DNA from: Whitmania pigra
Lineage: Eukaryota; Annelida; Clitellata; Hirudinida; Haemopidae
Direction: 5' to 3'
Length of the DNA stretch: 64,000 nucleotides
Assembly (NCBI GenBank): GCA_021613335.1
Contig: JAJTWR010000159.1
Coordinates: forward strand, 2,746,001-2,810,000
Shown in pieces: positions 1-14,000 of the stretch (its first letter is position 1; each line of letters opens with the position of its first letter). A program made the position numbers and the translations under genes. The notes under the pieces were generated by a model. It saw only the letters and a list, made by a program, of their open reading frames with translations, was not told where the DNA came from and ran no database searches.

Positions 1-2913
1 TGACTTCACTCTTATGTTGGATCCTGCTTCCTCTATCGTTCGGCGACGGTTGGTTGCACGGTTATTAGAAAAATACGAAAGCATTTACAAAATATACGAA
101 CGTTCTCTCATGTTTTCTTCGCTAACACAATACTTTACCCGGAATGGGATTAAGGATTACAGTTGTTCGTAAGGATTAAAGAGTTTATCCCACTTCAGAT
201 GTCGGCGTTTGACAAGGCCACGATTAAACCTTTTTTTTTTCTAGAAACAGTCGAACATAATTGCTCGCGTCACATGCATTCTCTTTCTTTAGCGTCGTTT
301 TATTATGCTTAAAGAATGGATCTTCGAATCGACGATGATAGCTTATTTCCACGTCAGCTGTGAAGATGTCGCTTTCTCCGGGCAGCGTGAGACTGGGTTG
401 CAAAGTGACCATCAACTGCTCCCTCGAGGCCGACTTCGCCGACACGCAACCTGACTACGATTTGGAACTCTGGTCGAAGCAGGGCAATACGTGGATGCTT
501 TTGGCTTCCAAGAACATCTCGAATGGGGTCTTTGTCAAGTACGAGGTGACAATTTGTTTACATCCACTTCGATAACATTATGAAGATTCTCTTTCTACGT
601 GTTAATAAGAAAACAGCTTATTACTAAAGTCTAATTAAACCAATCAATATTTGAGCAGTATTATTCAGGGACGTCATTTGGGGTAAAGGGAGGAGTTTTG
701 CCATGACTTTAGGATAGACCCAAAAAAGGTCATCTCCTCAAGTTGTGCAAGGTTTCCCCCTTTCTCCCTCTCCCCCTTGGAAAAAGTCGAAATGATGCAC
801 TTGGTTCTATTAATACCTTTCTACAATACAACAATACTAAAAATTAACATTGAAAAAAACTTCAGAAAAGTCTAGAATACGAAACAAGCGAACTCCGGGA
901 TAATTTTTTCAGTGCCTCCTTCAACGCCATCTACAGTTCCAATTTCACGTCTTACAAATGCGTGTTGGACGTCGATAAAGAGGAAATGAATCTCATTTTC
1001 TTCTGTGAGTTCACGATTTTGAGAGCAGGAATCACGAGAATGATTATCTATTGATAAAGAAATAATTCTAATTACATCTCAAAGTAATTGCTTTCACTTT
1101 AACAAGCCGACACGTGCAAAAGTTCCTGTCAGCATCCAAACCAGTGTTTCGAAGAATGCTCTTCTGTTTCCTGTCTGTGCGCCATAGACTGGGAGGGCTC
1201 TGCATGCAACCAAAGTTAATCACGTGTATTTCCTTTACGCTCCAATAGGGTTGAGGTTAATTTAATGTTTCAAGAATAAATGACTCCAGAGCTGAGCTCA
1301 TTAAGGACATAATGACTTCCCCACACAGGTGCTAAACATTGGCACTCTCAACTAAGCTTAATTAGCTATTGACAGTTTTCACGTACATTGATTTTCCAGT
1401 TAACTATCAAATATTATAATTCGTTAAATCCATTCTCAGCTTGTAGGACATCGGCGTCGATTACGAGCGAGAAAAGTGTGATTGTCGAAGGTGAAAGAAC
1501 TTATTTGAGTTGTCAATCGGATGTAGCCATCAACTTTTATTGGTCCAGATCATCGACTTGTGCGACAGAGTTTGTTTGTTTGTTTCTTCCAACTTCAAAT
1601 TACTTGTAAGACCGATTGAAAGGTTGAGAATGTAATTATCCAGTTCGTGCAAATTGACCAATCAAAGCGACTACATAATCGAAAAAAGCACGAGCAATGA
1701 CTCCGGCGTCTGGTATTGTTTCGCGGTGAACGACCTCTGCACGAAAAGGTCAAATTACACTCTAACGGTGAACGCCCAAAGTGAGTGAGAATTTTCGGAG
1801 AACATTTATTATGCAAATGGAGAGCGTTAATTAGTCTGTGATTAATATTTGTGGACAGCTACAATGAACACCGTCAAGAGAAGCACGCATGGAAAGGGAG
1901 GTAAGGCGGAAGCATTTGTCAGACGAGTGTTGGAAAAAAATTTGACCGCCCCTATTTGCAGGTGTTACGTCATCCGGAGAAGTTACAGGTGAGAAGTCTT
2001 CTGTTACTTCTGTAGGAGCGAGAAGTTAATGCAATCTCCGTCCTTTGTTTGAGCCAGGAACGACGACCATTAACGACGAAGCGACCATAAACGGCAAGTT
2101 GTTCTCTTTTATGTCCTCGAATTTAGCAAATTCAATTTCGAAGATTCTTTTGTCCGATTAAAGCAGCCAATCTGTTCAACCCGCCACCTTATTGGATCAT
2201 CGCATGTTCCATTTTTGGAGGAATGACGGCACTGGTTGCTGTGGTTGTGATCATCGTCATCATCACCATGAACGTAAAGGATGGGGAAGGTAAAGTGCTG
2301 CCGCTTATGTCCTACTTTATTTTAATGAGAATCATCATTTCCAGACGCCGAAGTCTTTCCTGAGATTAGCGATACTGCAGAGTAAGAAACCTTGTATTCT
2401 CGTGCCAATGCATTGAATATTATCCTATATCGATTGATTTTTTCCTACGAATTAAGAGTCGATCAGGAGGATCCTGTCGATAAGAAAGCCCTCAAAACCA
2501 CTCAAAAGGCAAAGAAAAAAGTAGAAGACGATTTAATTCTGGAAAAACTGCACAACGACAAAAAAGTCCGAGACGAACAGACATTAACGTCAGTTAATAC
2601 GTTAATACCCGGAACCGTTCAGAAACCATTGGCAGTTCCTTCCACGTCAACGGCAGAATCTCTGGAAGGACATTTAGCCGCCACCCAAGCATTCATCGGC
2701 CTTCAGGAGTTGAGCAGCCCGATGACCGGTAGAGTTGTAAATCTCGTGCCGCAGGGACATCAAAGTCAAATAACATTCCCAACCCTGATGACTGAGCGGG
2801 CTACCGCTTACATTCCGTCGTCCCAGAGACCGGTCATGTTTCCTTCCTGCGTTTCGAACCAATTTTATCCGGACGTGGTTTCTCAAGCAAGACAAAATAC
2901 TAGCCAAGTGTGA
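1..2913 (+). CDS. Two-Ig-domain type I membrane receptor (5' end cut at window edge)
   Basis: Exons 1-60, 358-545, 866-1004, 1440-1569, 1644-1780, 1859-1900, 1962-1988, 2058-2093, 2164-2289, 2345-2381, 2457-2913. If the base before the window is A, the first codon is ATG and the protein is 459 aa. A hydrophobic signal peptide (about residues 1-16) is followed by an Ig-like domain, a second Ig-like domain ending in the typical D-S-G-V-W-Y-C signature, a short Thr/Ser-rich stalk, one transmembrane helix (exon 2164-2289, with an AVVVIIVIIT core) and a cytoplasmic tail of about 160 residues. Domain-bounding introns are phase 1, as usual for Ig genes. At least six N-glycosylation sequons lie outside the membrane. 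The second Ig domain has extra cysteines. The tail has no strict ITIM; YPDV near the end fits a Yxx-hydrophobic sorting motif. Ligand and family are not recognised. A poly(A) signal lies at 3038-3043. Confidence 0.75.
668..819 (+). repeat. Dispersed repeat, copy A
   Basis: This lies in an intron of the Ig receptor. It shares its start (GGGACGTCATTTG), middle (GGTCATCTC, TGTGCAAG) and end (GAAATGA, then TTAATACCTT) with copy B at 26164-26298. On the opposite strand it resembles copy C at about 32950-33066. It is not coding, and the type of element is not recognised. Confidence 0.6.
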
Positions 2914-3302
2914 AGCACGTTGACTTAACCAAACAAACACTTTTATTTGACCACGCTGACAATACAAGCTCCCATATGTTTTATTTGTTGATTAAGCATA
3001 TGATTGTGAATAATTCAAGTTGCAATGAACAATTCTCAATAAACAAAAAGCATCCCGTAAGATTAGCGTACCTATGTGCACAGAAACACGACCCAGGAAA
3101 TCTCCGAACGAACAATATCGATTAAGTTGATTGTGATGCTCCAAAGTGAAAATGTAAAACTGTAACCTCTAAATCCTATTCCATTGTGCTTCAAATGCGA
3201 CGTTGAGATTACAATTGAAATTGGATGCATTGAAACAAAAAAGAACCGCAAAAATGAGAAGGTAAAACAAATTTTCAACTCGAGGAAGTCATCTCTTCGT
3301 CC

Positions 3303-6300
3303 TCAGTCGACTTTGATTGCAGAGTAAATTTTCTTCACGAACCAAAAACAGGCCAGGAATCCGACCGTCCCTAAATCCAATGTTGACAAATTTTATATTT
3401 GTTCGACGATTAAAATGATCGTGATAGACTCACCAGTGAAAAGAAAAACCAGGAAAGCCATGATGAACGTATAGCCAAAATAAAGGAAGCCGTTGGCAAA
3501 TCCGACGGACTCCATCTTGGTGAGGAAGTAATGGGTGCAGTAACCGAAGAAGTACATCGACGACGACGCCCCGCCCAGGAACGACCTCCACCACCACTGG
3601 TAATTCTGCAAAACCGTCGATAAAAGTAAAACAACGTAAGTATTTTCGATGAAATTTTTTTTTAAAAAACAAAGGGAGTCAAGTGAACCTCGGAGCACAA
3701 CTGGAAGTAGCACAGGAGGATGGCAGTCTCTGAGCATGTGACGACGAGGATGACGACGACGATGAGGAGACATCCAAACATGTAGTAGACGTGATGAGCC
3801 CTTTTATGGAAGGTTTCAAACGAGAAATTTAATTGATTGATTAAATTTAAATAACGTTCGTAACTTTTACAATTAATTGGTTCATAAATTAAATTATTAA
3901 AGATCTTACCAGATGCTGCTGAGTATGAAAAACAATTGGATGGATATGCAACCGAAAGGTAGGATGCCGGCCATGACGAAGGAGGGCAGGAAGCTGGCGT
4001 ACCACGAACCCGGGGGAATCTGTCGAGGGATCTGATTGACCTTCACCGGAAACTCCACCACCTGCTCAAAAGACACTTTGTCACAAAGTCGATCTTAGAC
4101 AAGAGGGTTGGACTTTTGTTGTTCGACAACAATGCAAGGACATGTTATTATAGTAAACAATCTTGAGAATGGAATTTGATGATCGAGTCGTCGCAAAATC
4201 GGCTCGGGTCGAACTCACGGGCGTCTTGAAACCGAAGTAAGCTCCGACGAAGGTGAGGGGCACGGAGATTCCGAACCACAGTCCGAGAATTGCAACGAGA
4301 GTGGAGAAGGGTACCGCTGCGCTGCTTTGCAAGCCCCAAAATACCAGATTTAAGATGAAAAAGACAGAAAAGACAATCCTGAAATGGCATGTGTTCGAAT
4401 GTCAAAGTTGATCAGTGAACTTATTTTATTATGAAATGAAATACAACAAGTTTATTAATAATTGCACAACGTCCGAAGCAACTTATGGAAGTGTAGATGT
4501 TACCCTGGGCATAGGAATGCTGTCAGAATGACATTGGTCTTCCATTTCTCACCATCAAACACTGCAATGAGAGATATTTATAGCAAGAAGACAAATAAAT
4601 AAAATGTTTTCATAAAAATTAAAAACAACATTTAAATAACAATTCACAGACTTTTGTAAATTCTTGAGGAAACGTAGCCAGAAGGTGTCCCCAGGCAGAC
4701 GTAAAGCACGAGGACGCACGTCATCAGGGAGCCTCTGTTCGCAGGAGACAGGAAACCCAGACAAGCAAAAACTGGCAACCAAAAAGGATAAATAAAATCT
4801 GCATTTCAAAACTTAAAATATAATAAATATTTTTACTGTCAAGCTAAATTTCACAAGCAAAAATAAACAAAGAGAAGAGATCTTACAAAGAGTAATGAGA
4901 ACCATGAAGAATATCTGAACCCCGCTGCCGACGAACACCGAGAGCAGCATGGCCTTCCTGGGGGTGCGGAAAACGTCTCCGTGCACCAACTTCCATCCGA
5001 ACTCCTCCTCGTCGATCTGCATTCACAATTCCACGGTCACTTTTAAAGGGAGAAAACGAGTCGAAAAAAATCACATTTGCACGACTCACGTCGACTTCCG
5101 GCTTGTTGTATCTGGCTATGTCCCTATTGAGGTTCCTCAGAAGGATCATGGCTACCATGCCAGATAACATCAGTACGATAACCAGCGAGTTGATGATGCT
5201 GAAGCATTTTAAGAACGACTAAACACATCAATTGAACAATAACAATCTGATGAAAACATTTTAATCTTAAATTACAGAATTGCGACTTTTGCGAGATGAC
5301 CGAAAAAAAAATCAAACCTGAACCATTGTATCTTTGCATCGGCATACGAGTCGAGAATGAAATCCCACCTCGAGCTCCACTTCACTTCCTTGTTTTCCTT
5401 TTCGTGAATGTGGTTGAAGAAATAAGTTAAGAATTAAAAAAGTTATTATGTTATTTATCATTTCCTTCAACAATTTGACAGTAACAAACTGAAGGCTAAG
5501 GGCAAAAAGGGCAACCGCTAAGAAAGCTCATGCCTCTGTTAACAAATTAGCTCTATTATCAAAATACTGTGACAAAATCGGCCGACTCTATTGAACGAAC
5601 CTTAAAGTGAAAACTCATAAAAATATCACAGAGTTTAAAAGTTACACATTTAAGTGTAATTCAAAATTTGTTTAAATAAAAAAAATAAATGGTCATGATT
5701 AAAGTTGATGTTTCATTTGCAAGAGAATTGATAATTATAGCCACAGATCATGACACGGAATGTAGACGCGTATAAAGCATAAAGTACTTAAAGAAGAAAG
5801 TTAGACTCAGAGAATGCGATAATTAGAAGCCCAGACAATGTTAGACTAGGCTAGGTTAGGTTAGTAAGAGAATAAAGTACAATAAAAATGCTATTTTTGT
5901 GTCAATAAATGCATGAACTCTTGCTCTCATAGCACTAATTTTTACTTTTTACAAAGTTTAACAAAAATATCATTAATGAAAGGGGAAGTCTAAAAAAATG
6001 AATTCTTAGAGAATTGAAAAATAAAAGCATTTTATTCACATAAGTTAAAATATAAACAACTAACAATAAAACAATTATTAAATGATTATATATTAGTTAT
6101 ATATTACTGATTACATTAAATATTAACATATAATATTTGCAATATTGTAAAAATTCATGACATAATAATAGTATTACTAATAAAACCTATTCAGAACAAA
6201 ACCCCTGACATCATGATTGAAGACAGAGTTTGCTACCAAAGATGTCAGTTCATTTGCAATGCACGTGGATCATTACCATCAAGGTAATATTATTACAGGT

Positions 6301-8291
6301 ATTAAAAAAGTTAACATTAATCTCAAAAATAATGATGATGATGATGATGAAGATGATAATAATCTTCAATAGGCTGGTTGAAAGGCTCATAGGCCATATC
6401 TAAATGGGCTTGAGAAATGATTGGAATGAGTTGTTAATTGATATAAGAATGGAGTCTGAAATTTTCTTGACAATACTAGAAAGATGCTGGTCAAACAGAT
6501 GAGCAAGACTGGAATGTGTAACAAAAATAATAAATAATAAAAATGCATTAAGAAATGAAAAAGAATCATCATTACATTAAAGAAGTGTATATACATATAT
6601 TGTGAGACTTATTATACATATTTCAAAAAAGCCAATTCTATCAAGACGAACATTTGGCTTTTAGTTAGACTTGTCAGTGACAAGTTGTCAGCATGGACTT
6701 GTTCAATTAATTCAATTCACAATCTCAGTAAACAATTAACTGAAGATACTGCAGGACTTGCAACAAGATGACTCAAAATCGAATGAATTAAAAAATTTGA
6801 TGAACGGAATCACCTTAAATGAGACGCTGTAGGTGTATAAAATGCTGAAGGGCTTTTGCAACTTGTCCGGTATGACGAGAGGATCGGCACCGAGTCCCAT
6901 CTTCTCGTCGTATTTGCGGCTGCATGTGTTAATTAACTTCCATTTCACTAAGTTAGTTAGACAGATTACAAACAAGCTATTAAAGCAAGGACAAACATAA
7001 ATGGAATCGACGCGCAAGACCGACCTTTTCAAATTCACGTTGACCTTCACCAAACGAGCAGCTTCCGGAGGAAGGTCTTTGCCCCAGTCAGTTTCCTTCG
7101 GATGGTATTCGATCAGGAGCTCGACGTGGTTGAACAAATAGAATGTACCCCTTTGTGGCTTCGTTATCTGCAAGAAACTCGTTTTAATTCCCGTGACGTG
7201 CTCGACGCGTAAGGATCGACTAACCAATTTTTCGCAACCGTTTTTCCCCGTCAGTTCCGGACCTACGAAACAACCGACCGGAAATCCAGGTACGCAGTAC
7301 GAACCTTGAGTCCCGACGTGATAACAAAACGTCACCGGCATGTTGTCTATGATCCTGCAAATTGATTCAAGATGTAAGATTCATTCAAGAATATCAAGCA
7401 TTAAGTGATGCATAAAAGTCTACTATTTCGTGATAATATTGACACTTTTCTTAGCGATACTGATAGTTTTAAGTATATTTTTTTGATTTGTAGGAGTCCC
7501 ATTAGTATCCTTGAGCTTATTTTTTTATACTAATTTACTTGACCAACCAGTGATGTTGATAATTGAGCTGAATCGAATGTTTGAGGAATTCCAATTTCTT
7601 CTCGTCTTCTTTGTTGCCATTCGTATAATTTTTCATACACACTTTTTCAAGATCGACAATTTTTCTGAATATCACCTTCATAAGGATAACAATTAGATCT
7701 TATTAATATTTAATTAATTAGATTTTAATGGTAACAATTTCAAAATATAATAAATCTTGTTGAAATAAAGTCGGACATAAAGTCATGTTTAACACTATTT
7801 AAAAGTCATAAGTAAACCTTATAAGGAGATGGTGTTATCCTCTCACCAAACACAACTTGTCCTAGATTTTCATAGGGTAAGGGATCTTCTTGCGTGGCAG
7901 GGCAGAAATCAAAGCTTAAAATGTAATTTAATAAAAAGTTAAGTGATCGTTAAAACGTGTCATCATACACATCATAAACAAAAACATACTGGGCATAGTC
8001 ATAAGGAATTACCGAGTCTGCAGAATTTAGTCTATTTACAAAAACCTTGATTACACTCTGAAAAAAAAGATGTCATTCCCATTAAAACCCTATATTTTAA
8101 TCATTCTTTTAAATCATTCGCATAATTATTTCCAGAAAATAGCTTAAGGAATTCGAATTTGAGTTAACTCCAACCTCACATCCTGTGGTATCTGTGGGAC
8201 AAAAGTGGGTTGGTGCGATTCCAGGGAGATAAAAAGAATTTGCACAATGAAGCAAAAAACAGGAAATTAATAGAATGACTTTTGCCGACAT
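3303..8291 (-). CDS. TM9SF2: Transmembrane 9 superfamily member 2-like protein
   Basis: Seventeen exons in coding order: 8175-8291, 7990-8057, 7818-7914, 7548-7675, 7225-7354, 7025-7167, 6814-6919, 5318-5397, 5090-5198, 4887-5016, 4652-4771, 4504-4561, 4219-4378, 3910-4061, 3689-3800, 3434-3605, 3303-3370. They join to 649 aa (human TM9SF2 is 663). A signal peptide leads into FYLPGIAP. The lumenal domain carries the family blocks FVNRL, FDFC, NYQHHW and DNMPVT, which favour TM9SF2 over TM9SF4. Nine membrane segments follow, with [25 protein letters not shown] and LYFGYT. The protein ends in KVD, the KxD signal that binds COPI and keeps the family in the Golgi. The family acts in Golgi and endosomal membranes and affects sorting and glycosylation. 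The intron at 5398-6813 is 1.4 kb; most others are short. Poly(A) signals on this strand lie near 2942 and 2981. Confidence 0.95.
6331..6362. repeat. ATG trinucleotide microsatellite
   Basis: A run of ATG/AATA units inside the long TM9SF2 intron (5398-6813). I see nothing else in that intron. Confidence 0.8.
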
Positions 8292-11004
8292 TGCGCTACT
8301 TCTGCCAACCGACCAGCCAAGGTATCACACACACACACAGGAAGTTGTCAGTTCGTATTACCTGACAACAAATATCGGTTGAGCTGTCAGTGAATAGATT
8401 CACTGGATTCTAATAACGTTGAGTACTTAATAATAAAAATTGTATAAATAAAAATATTTTTAGTTTCACAACAATAGACACAATATCTTTTTGCAACTGT
8501 TTTATGTGATCATGCACGCATTGCTTCCCGCTTAAATTAACTTTATTTTACTTTAACCTGTGTCAAAATTCAGTTTTTTTTAAACTAAAAAGTACTTTAA
8601 AGTACTACTTTACCAATCGAGTTACTTAATCATGGAACATTTATTTTTCAAATTTGTTACGCTGATGTCATTCGCTTCTGTAATGTGTTTTGGAAATATA
8701 TAAATTTGTAACATCCAAATCATAATCTATTTAAATATGAGAGAAATTAACAAAATACTGCATAAAACAAAATATAGTAAAATTAAAAGTAAATGTTTGA
8801 GACTAGCGTAATAACTTTTACGGACTTGAATCAGAATTTTGTTTTTAATTTCGTTTTAGGTTATAATTTTAATAAACTCTGGTATTTGGATTATGATGGT
8901 TACTTATGATCTCTATTAACAAGTTTAAGTTTTTGTCGGCGAAGAGTTAAAGGCAAAGTTTGTCATGCTAAGCATGGGGCATTGACGTCCGGTTTTATTC
9001 GAGAACGTACGAAATCGGAAATAATATTTCAGTTTTAATCAGGTAGAGAAATATTTGTTCCGAACTTTCGGAAACCGAACCCGAAAGAGGTGAGAGGTGG
9101 TTTTGGACTCAACTGAGCAATCTTCCGATAATAATGTGTCAGGATAGGAAGTACTTGCTGTAAAATGATGAAATCTGATTGACTGGGAATGGCCCACATT
9201 AAAACTAAGATCACATATCCTTATTCTGCTCATTACATAAGTTCTTCAAATACTGACCTCATCCTCAATACCGACTGCATTATCATTTTGTTCCACCTGG
9301 TTTTGACAGAAGCAATGACCTTTACAAAGCCAACTGAAATTTATTGACAGGACATTAGCTTTACGTAATAAAAAAATGCTTGGGTAAATGATAAATATCA
9401 CATAATCACCTTTTTTGCGACACTAATCATTTATTCCCTGAGCAGGCAGTGACGGCTGATGTGATCTTGATACTACAGGTAGGTCATGTGTAGGTATGTG
9501 AAAGATCAGAAGAAGCTGTAGCAGCACATGCCAGAGAAGTATTAATTTGATTATCAAAACAAATAATAAAACTGTTAATATTGTAAAATTTGGTACCGAC
9601 TCTCTGATACTTGAAAGACTCTTCAGTATGAATATCCTTGAGATGATTAAAATCTGCTTATATTTATTACAAATGGCCTCATCTTTACTCTCTTTTTCGG
9701 TTTTCCGAAAAAATTTTCGAACAATCGGTTCTATTCGAGTTCGGAAATATTTTTGTTGTAAATGAACGGAAGAAAGTCTCATGCTTAATTTTTTTTACAG
9801 ATGATACAATTTACGTTGTTAACTAAGCACATTAAATAAATCGCTCATAAATAAAACGCAGCTTTGCGGTGAGGTTAACAACTAATTATTTAAATGTGTA
9901 ATAGGCGTAATTCGTATTCTTTTGTACTTGTAAAAGTAATAGTTCGCTCCACAATAAATAAAGTCTTATCCACAAGACCACTGTTAATAAATCTCCTATT
10001 TATCATCTCAAATAGCCCGTATGATCCTAAAGACAATGGATCCTTTATGAGAATAAAAAGTATCTCTTTGAAAAAGAATTGCCAAGGAATAAATGTTACG
10101 TGAGAGTAACGGCCAAGTGGAATTCACGCCTTTGTGTAAAAAAAACTTCGTGTGCATTCCATGGCTGGATTTACTAAGGCGGATGCCTTGAGTGCGGTAT
10201 GGCGATTGAGGCGTCTGAACCAATCCTGTTCTTAAATCCAGTACTGGATTCTTATGCATTCTTATGGACACATCTCTTTGTGAGCAACAAAATCCTTAAA
10301 AAAGGCTAAATATAAATTTATCGTCTGATCGTAAAAGAACTGTGTGTCGATTAATTTTGCCAAGTATCTAGTAAAATATTTTACCCCGTGATAGACCTTT
10401 ATCGAACTAATTAATCCTGCGGAAGAACCATAAAAAATTTGTATTTACTACAGTCTTCATCGAGACTGAATTAGATCTAGAAAGTCTAGAGCTTTTTTGA
10501 CATTGTTCTCGACTTAAAAAATCTGTTTGCTTCCACACTTTACTAGCCCCGTTCTAAGCATGAAATCCAAGTGGAAAGAATTTGTTAGTCATCGCCGGTG
10601 TAAAAATTTGAAAAATTGTCGTTAGTTTTGCTTTTGGTTGAATGTTGCCTAACATTTCATTAAGATACACTTTTAAGGCTGTTTTACAAAGCTCCAAAAC
10701 ATTTCGAAAATATTAAATCGATTTATTAAGGAATAATTGCTTAATAGGCATTCAAGCTTGATGAAATAAGAAAGCGCTTTCTTAATCGCAGATGGGTTTG
10801 ATAAATGCAAAATATGGACATAAAATTTCTCCGCACTCAAACTGAACGAAAATCTCTTAAAGCTCTTTCTCTGATGACTAGAAATAATTTTACCGTTAAC
10901 ACCAAAATGCGACAAGTCAAGCGACAGGATCTACAAGAACCGTTGTTACAATCAATGAAAATGGGACTCGATTAGAGATTCATTTGGAGGACATCCGTAC
11001 TGCA
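8292..11004. other. Gene-free stretch between TM9SF2 start and SORBS 3' end
   Basis: This holds the divergent upstream side of TM9SF2, with a short CA run near 8327-8339, and the 3' side of SORBS. A SORBS poly(A) signal, read on the minus strand, is at 10722-10727. An imperfect inverted repeat (about 9046-9088 against 9690-9760) lies inside. Open frames of up to 119 codons here have no splice support and no recognisable domain. Confidence 0.6.
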
Positions 11005-14000
11005 TCATGCTCTTAACGCCTCTACAAAGTTACCAGGAAACAAACCAAACTGTCTCGTGGATTCTAAAAATCCAATGTACCATCCGTCCCTGCATTTCTC
11101 CACAACACGCACGATTTCATTTTTTTCCAGTTTTAATTCTTCAGGACTTCGAGGATCAAAGCTGTGCAGTGCAATATATCTGAAACAAATGCAAATGTTA
11201 ATATTTATGCCATGTTTTAAAATGATGGGTATACAAAAAATAATGGTGGCCTTTTATGGAAATATTAATTATATAAACTGATTTATAAAATGGTTGAAGT
11301 CACTCAAATAATCCCAGCAAAAAGTTATTGAACACATACCTAGGGTATATAATAGGTTTGATCATCTCAACTTCAGTATCCTTCTCAGGTATTGGGGCGA
11401 ATGACAACTTGACTGGTTTCTTTCTGATAGTTTTAGGGTCGTTGTTATTGTTGTGACTTTTCTGGTTAAGAGAAGTAAATGTGACAGGAGCTTGAAAGTT
11501 TTTGTAAGGACTTTGAAGTTCTCTCAAGTTTTCCATTCGGGATCTGTCCATCCAGCCACAATCCGAGAAGCAGTCACTAAAGTCCTTGTTATCGTACACA
11601 TTCTCCTGCATCGGGAGATTTCTCAGAGGATGTCTGTTGTCGAAGAGAGTAGGGCCCGCTGTTTTGGACAAAGGTTTTGTGAAATTATGTGGAAGAGTTC
11701 TGCAGTCTCTTACGCGTACTGGTTCTGACATGACTGACGATGGACGATGGGGAAAGTAGGTCGGAGCACCTATCACGGAACCACCGAAAGGAGTTGATTC
11801 CCTGGAGAAATCTACTGATAGCATCGTCGGACTCTTCGGAGCAACTGGAATATCAGGGTTAAGGGAAAATATGGAACTGGCCGATGGAGACTGCCAGCCT
11901 GGTTGGGCGCCTAAAAGAAAATATGAACATTTAAAGCTATCATCTAATTTCAAAGAGGTGCAATCTCATAAAATGTTGATGTCATCCAGAAACTTGGTGA
12001 TTTCATCGATAAAGGATCGATGTAGAATATTCTACTTGGTCAAATGCTGACATTTGCTTCTTTAATGTTGATATAATCAAGCCATCAGGTCTGATTACCT
12101 CATGTCACGGTTCAACATGTTCAACGGTTAATTAATGGTTACTTGTGAAAATAATGAAATTAATGATTATTGAAAATAATGAAATTTGATTACCCGGAAG
12201 AGGAGTATGCATCCTCGATGGAGATGGAGTCGGCACAGGAGTGGCACACGGGGTTGGCAGAGGAGTGTCAGGTTCTCTGATGGTGGACACGTATGCCGCG
12301 GGAAATATTCCTTGACTGTGTCCGCACCTTCCCTCGTACCAGTTGTCGTCCAACCTTTTTATCAACGTGACCACATACCCCTACAAAGAACCCATAAAGA
12401 TTCGTTCAGATTTTCAATCAATGAAATATTTCAGATGTAAAGGTCAACCTTCTTCAGCGCCAGTTCAAACGGTGATCTTGGGTAAAAATCGTGAAGAACT
12501 GCTGCCGATCCTTCCCTCATGCGTGCAATTGATTGAACTTCTTCGATTGATTCCAACACCTAAGTAGAAGAAATTTATTGACATCGGTCCAACGGTGCAT
12601 CACGCGCATAAACAAACACAATCTACCTCTACGTAAGAGATTGGAAATATTCCCGTCATTCCATGATGTTCACCTTCAAACCAGTTCCTGTCGATTCTTC
12701 TCAATAGGTAAACAATGTCACCCCGCCTCAAAGATAATTCTCTGCCAAGTAATTGGTCCATGTGATCTTTAATCTGGGTGTTTGAGGAGCAAATATTTAC
12801 CTCGCTTTCTGAGCTTTGAAGTTGTACAGAGCTTTGGCTCTTCCCCTGTATTTGGTAATTTTTTTGCTTCTGGGGGGCTCGATGTTGTCGTACAAGAGTT
12901 CATTCCTTGCCATTTCTCCAGATGTTGTCGATCGAACGGAACTTCTGAAATGATTGCAAAAGTTTCTGAGAGATTTCAGAGATAAAGAGGTTTGATAAAT
13001 GATTCAAACCCGTGCTGGTCTGCGTGTCTTCTCGATTGCAAATCTAGTCTTTCTCTTAAAGCTTTCTTTTGCCTTTCCAAGTCCATAATTTTCTCCTAAT
13101 TATATTTAATCATTAGAGTTTTTAATATTGTTGATGTGTAGACTATGGAATGTAGACTAATTAAGCAAACCGAATGAAGTCTCTTTTGTCTGATTTCGTC
13201 CTCTGAAAAGTAATCTTTACCGAGATTGTCGAAGGGTTCTGCAAGTATTTATTAACCTGTTACGATTAACTGATGACTAATAACCTCAGTTAGTAATTAG
13301 TTAAAAAGTTAAACATGTAGTTTTGTACTTGGGAGAATGATAGTCTACCTTGGACGACTTGAACGGGAGCGAATGTTTGAGGATGGTGAGGCTTGTACGA
13401 TGTTTGTGAAGGACTTCCCATTCCCAGATATTCCTCTTTGATCCTCTGGTAACGATCTTCAACACCGATGCCTCTCAGCTTTTCTCTGAAAGTAGTTTCA
13501 CTCGTAGTTGGAAAAGTTGGATGATGTTGATGATGGTGGTGGTGGTGGTGGGGAAGATGATGATGATGATGACGATAAGTATAGTTATGACAATGATTGC
13601 TAACTTCAATTCCTGTTGCAAGGCCTCATTGATTCTGAAGTCTACACAAATATAAAATTGAAAATGTGCGCTTAAAACGACAGCAAATTGTTATTAAATT
13701 GCTCATTCACGTATGATAAAATTCGTCCAACCTCTCATTGGGGGTTTAACGATGGTAGGAAAACAACTATCATTGGATCCATTCTGCCTTTGGACGGCGC
13801 TCGACTGAATTGTTAAGTAAAAGTTAAATGACATTCGAACTGAATAGTTACGTAAAAGTTAAGTGATATTTGAACTGAATAGTTACGTAAAAGTTAAGTG
13901 ATATTCAAACAGAAGTCCATCTGTAAATAATAACGTAATAAACACCTGATTTGGTTTCGGTACGCTAGGAAGTATAGGTTTCAAGGAGAATTCGATATGT

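Noticed and set aside
6736..7341. Minus-strand 201-codon frame as one protein
   Set aside because: It contains three TM9SF2 exons plus the introns between them, which happen to be open. The spliced model restores the family sequence.
9423..9782. Minus-strand 119-codon frame
   Set aside because: Hydrophobic AT-driven frame with no family match or splice context; it overlaps the degenerate inverted repeat.
11453..11728. Plus-strand 91-codon frame
   Set aside because: Shadow of the large SORBS exon 11340-11910.
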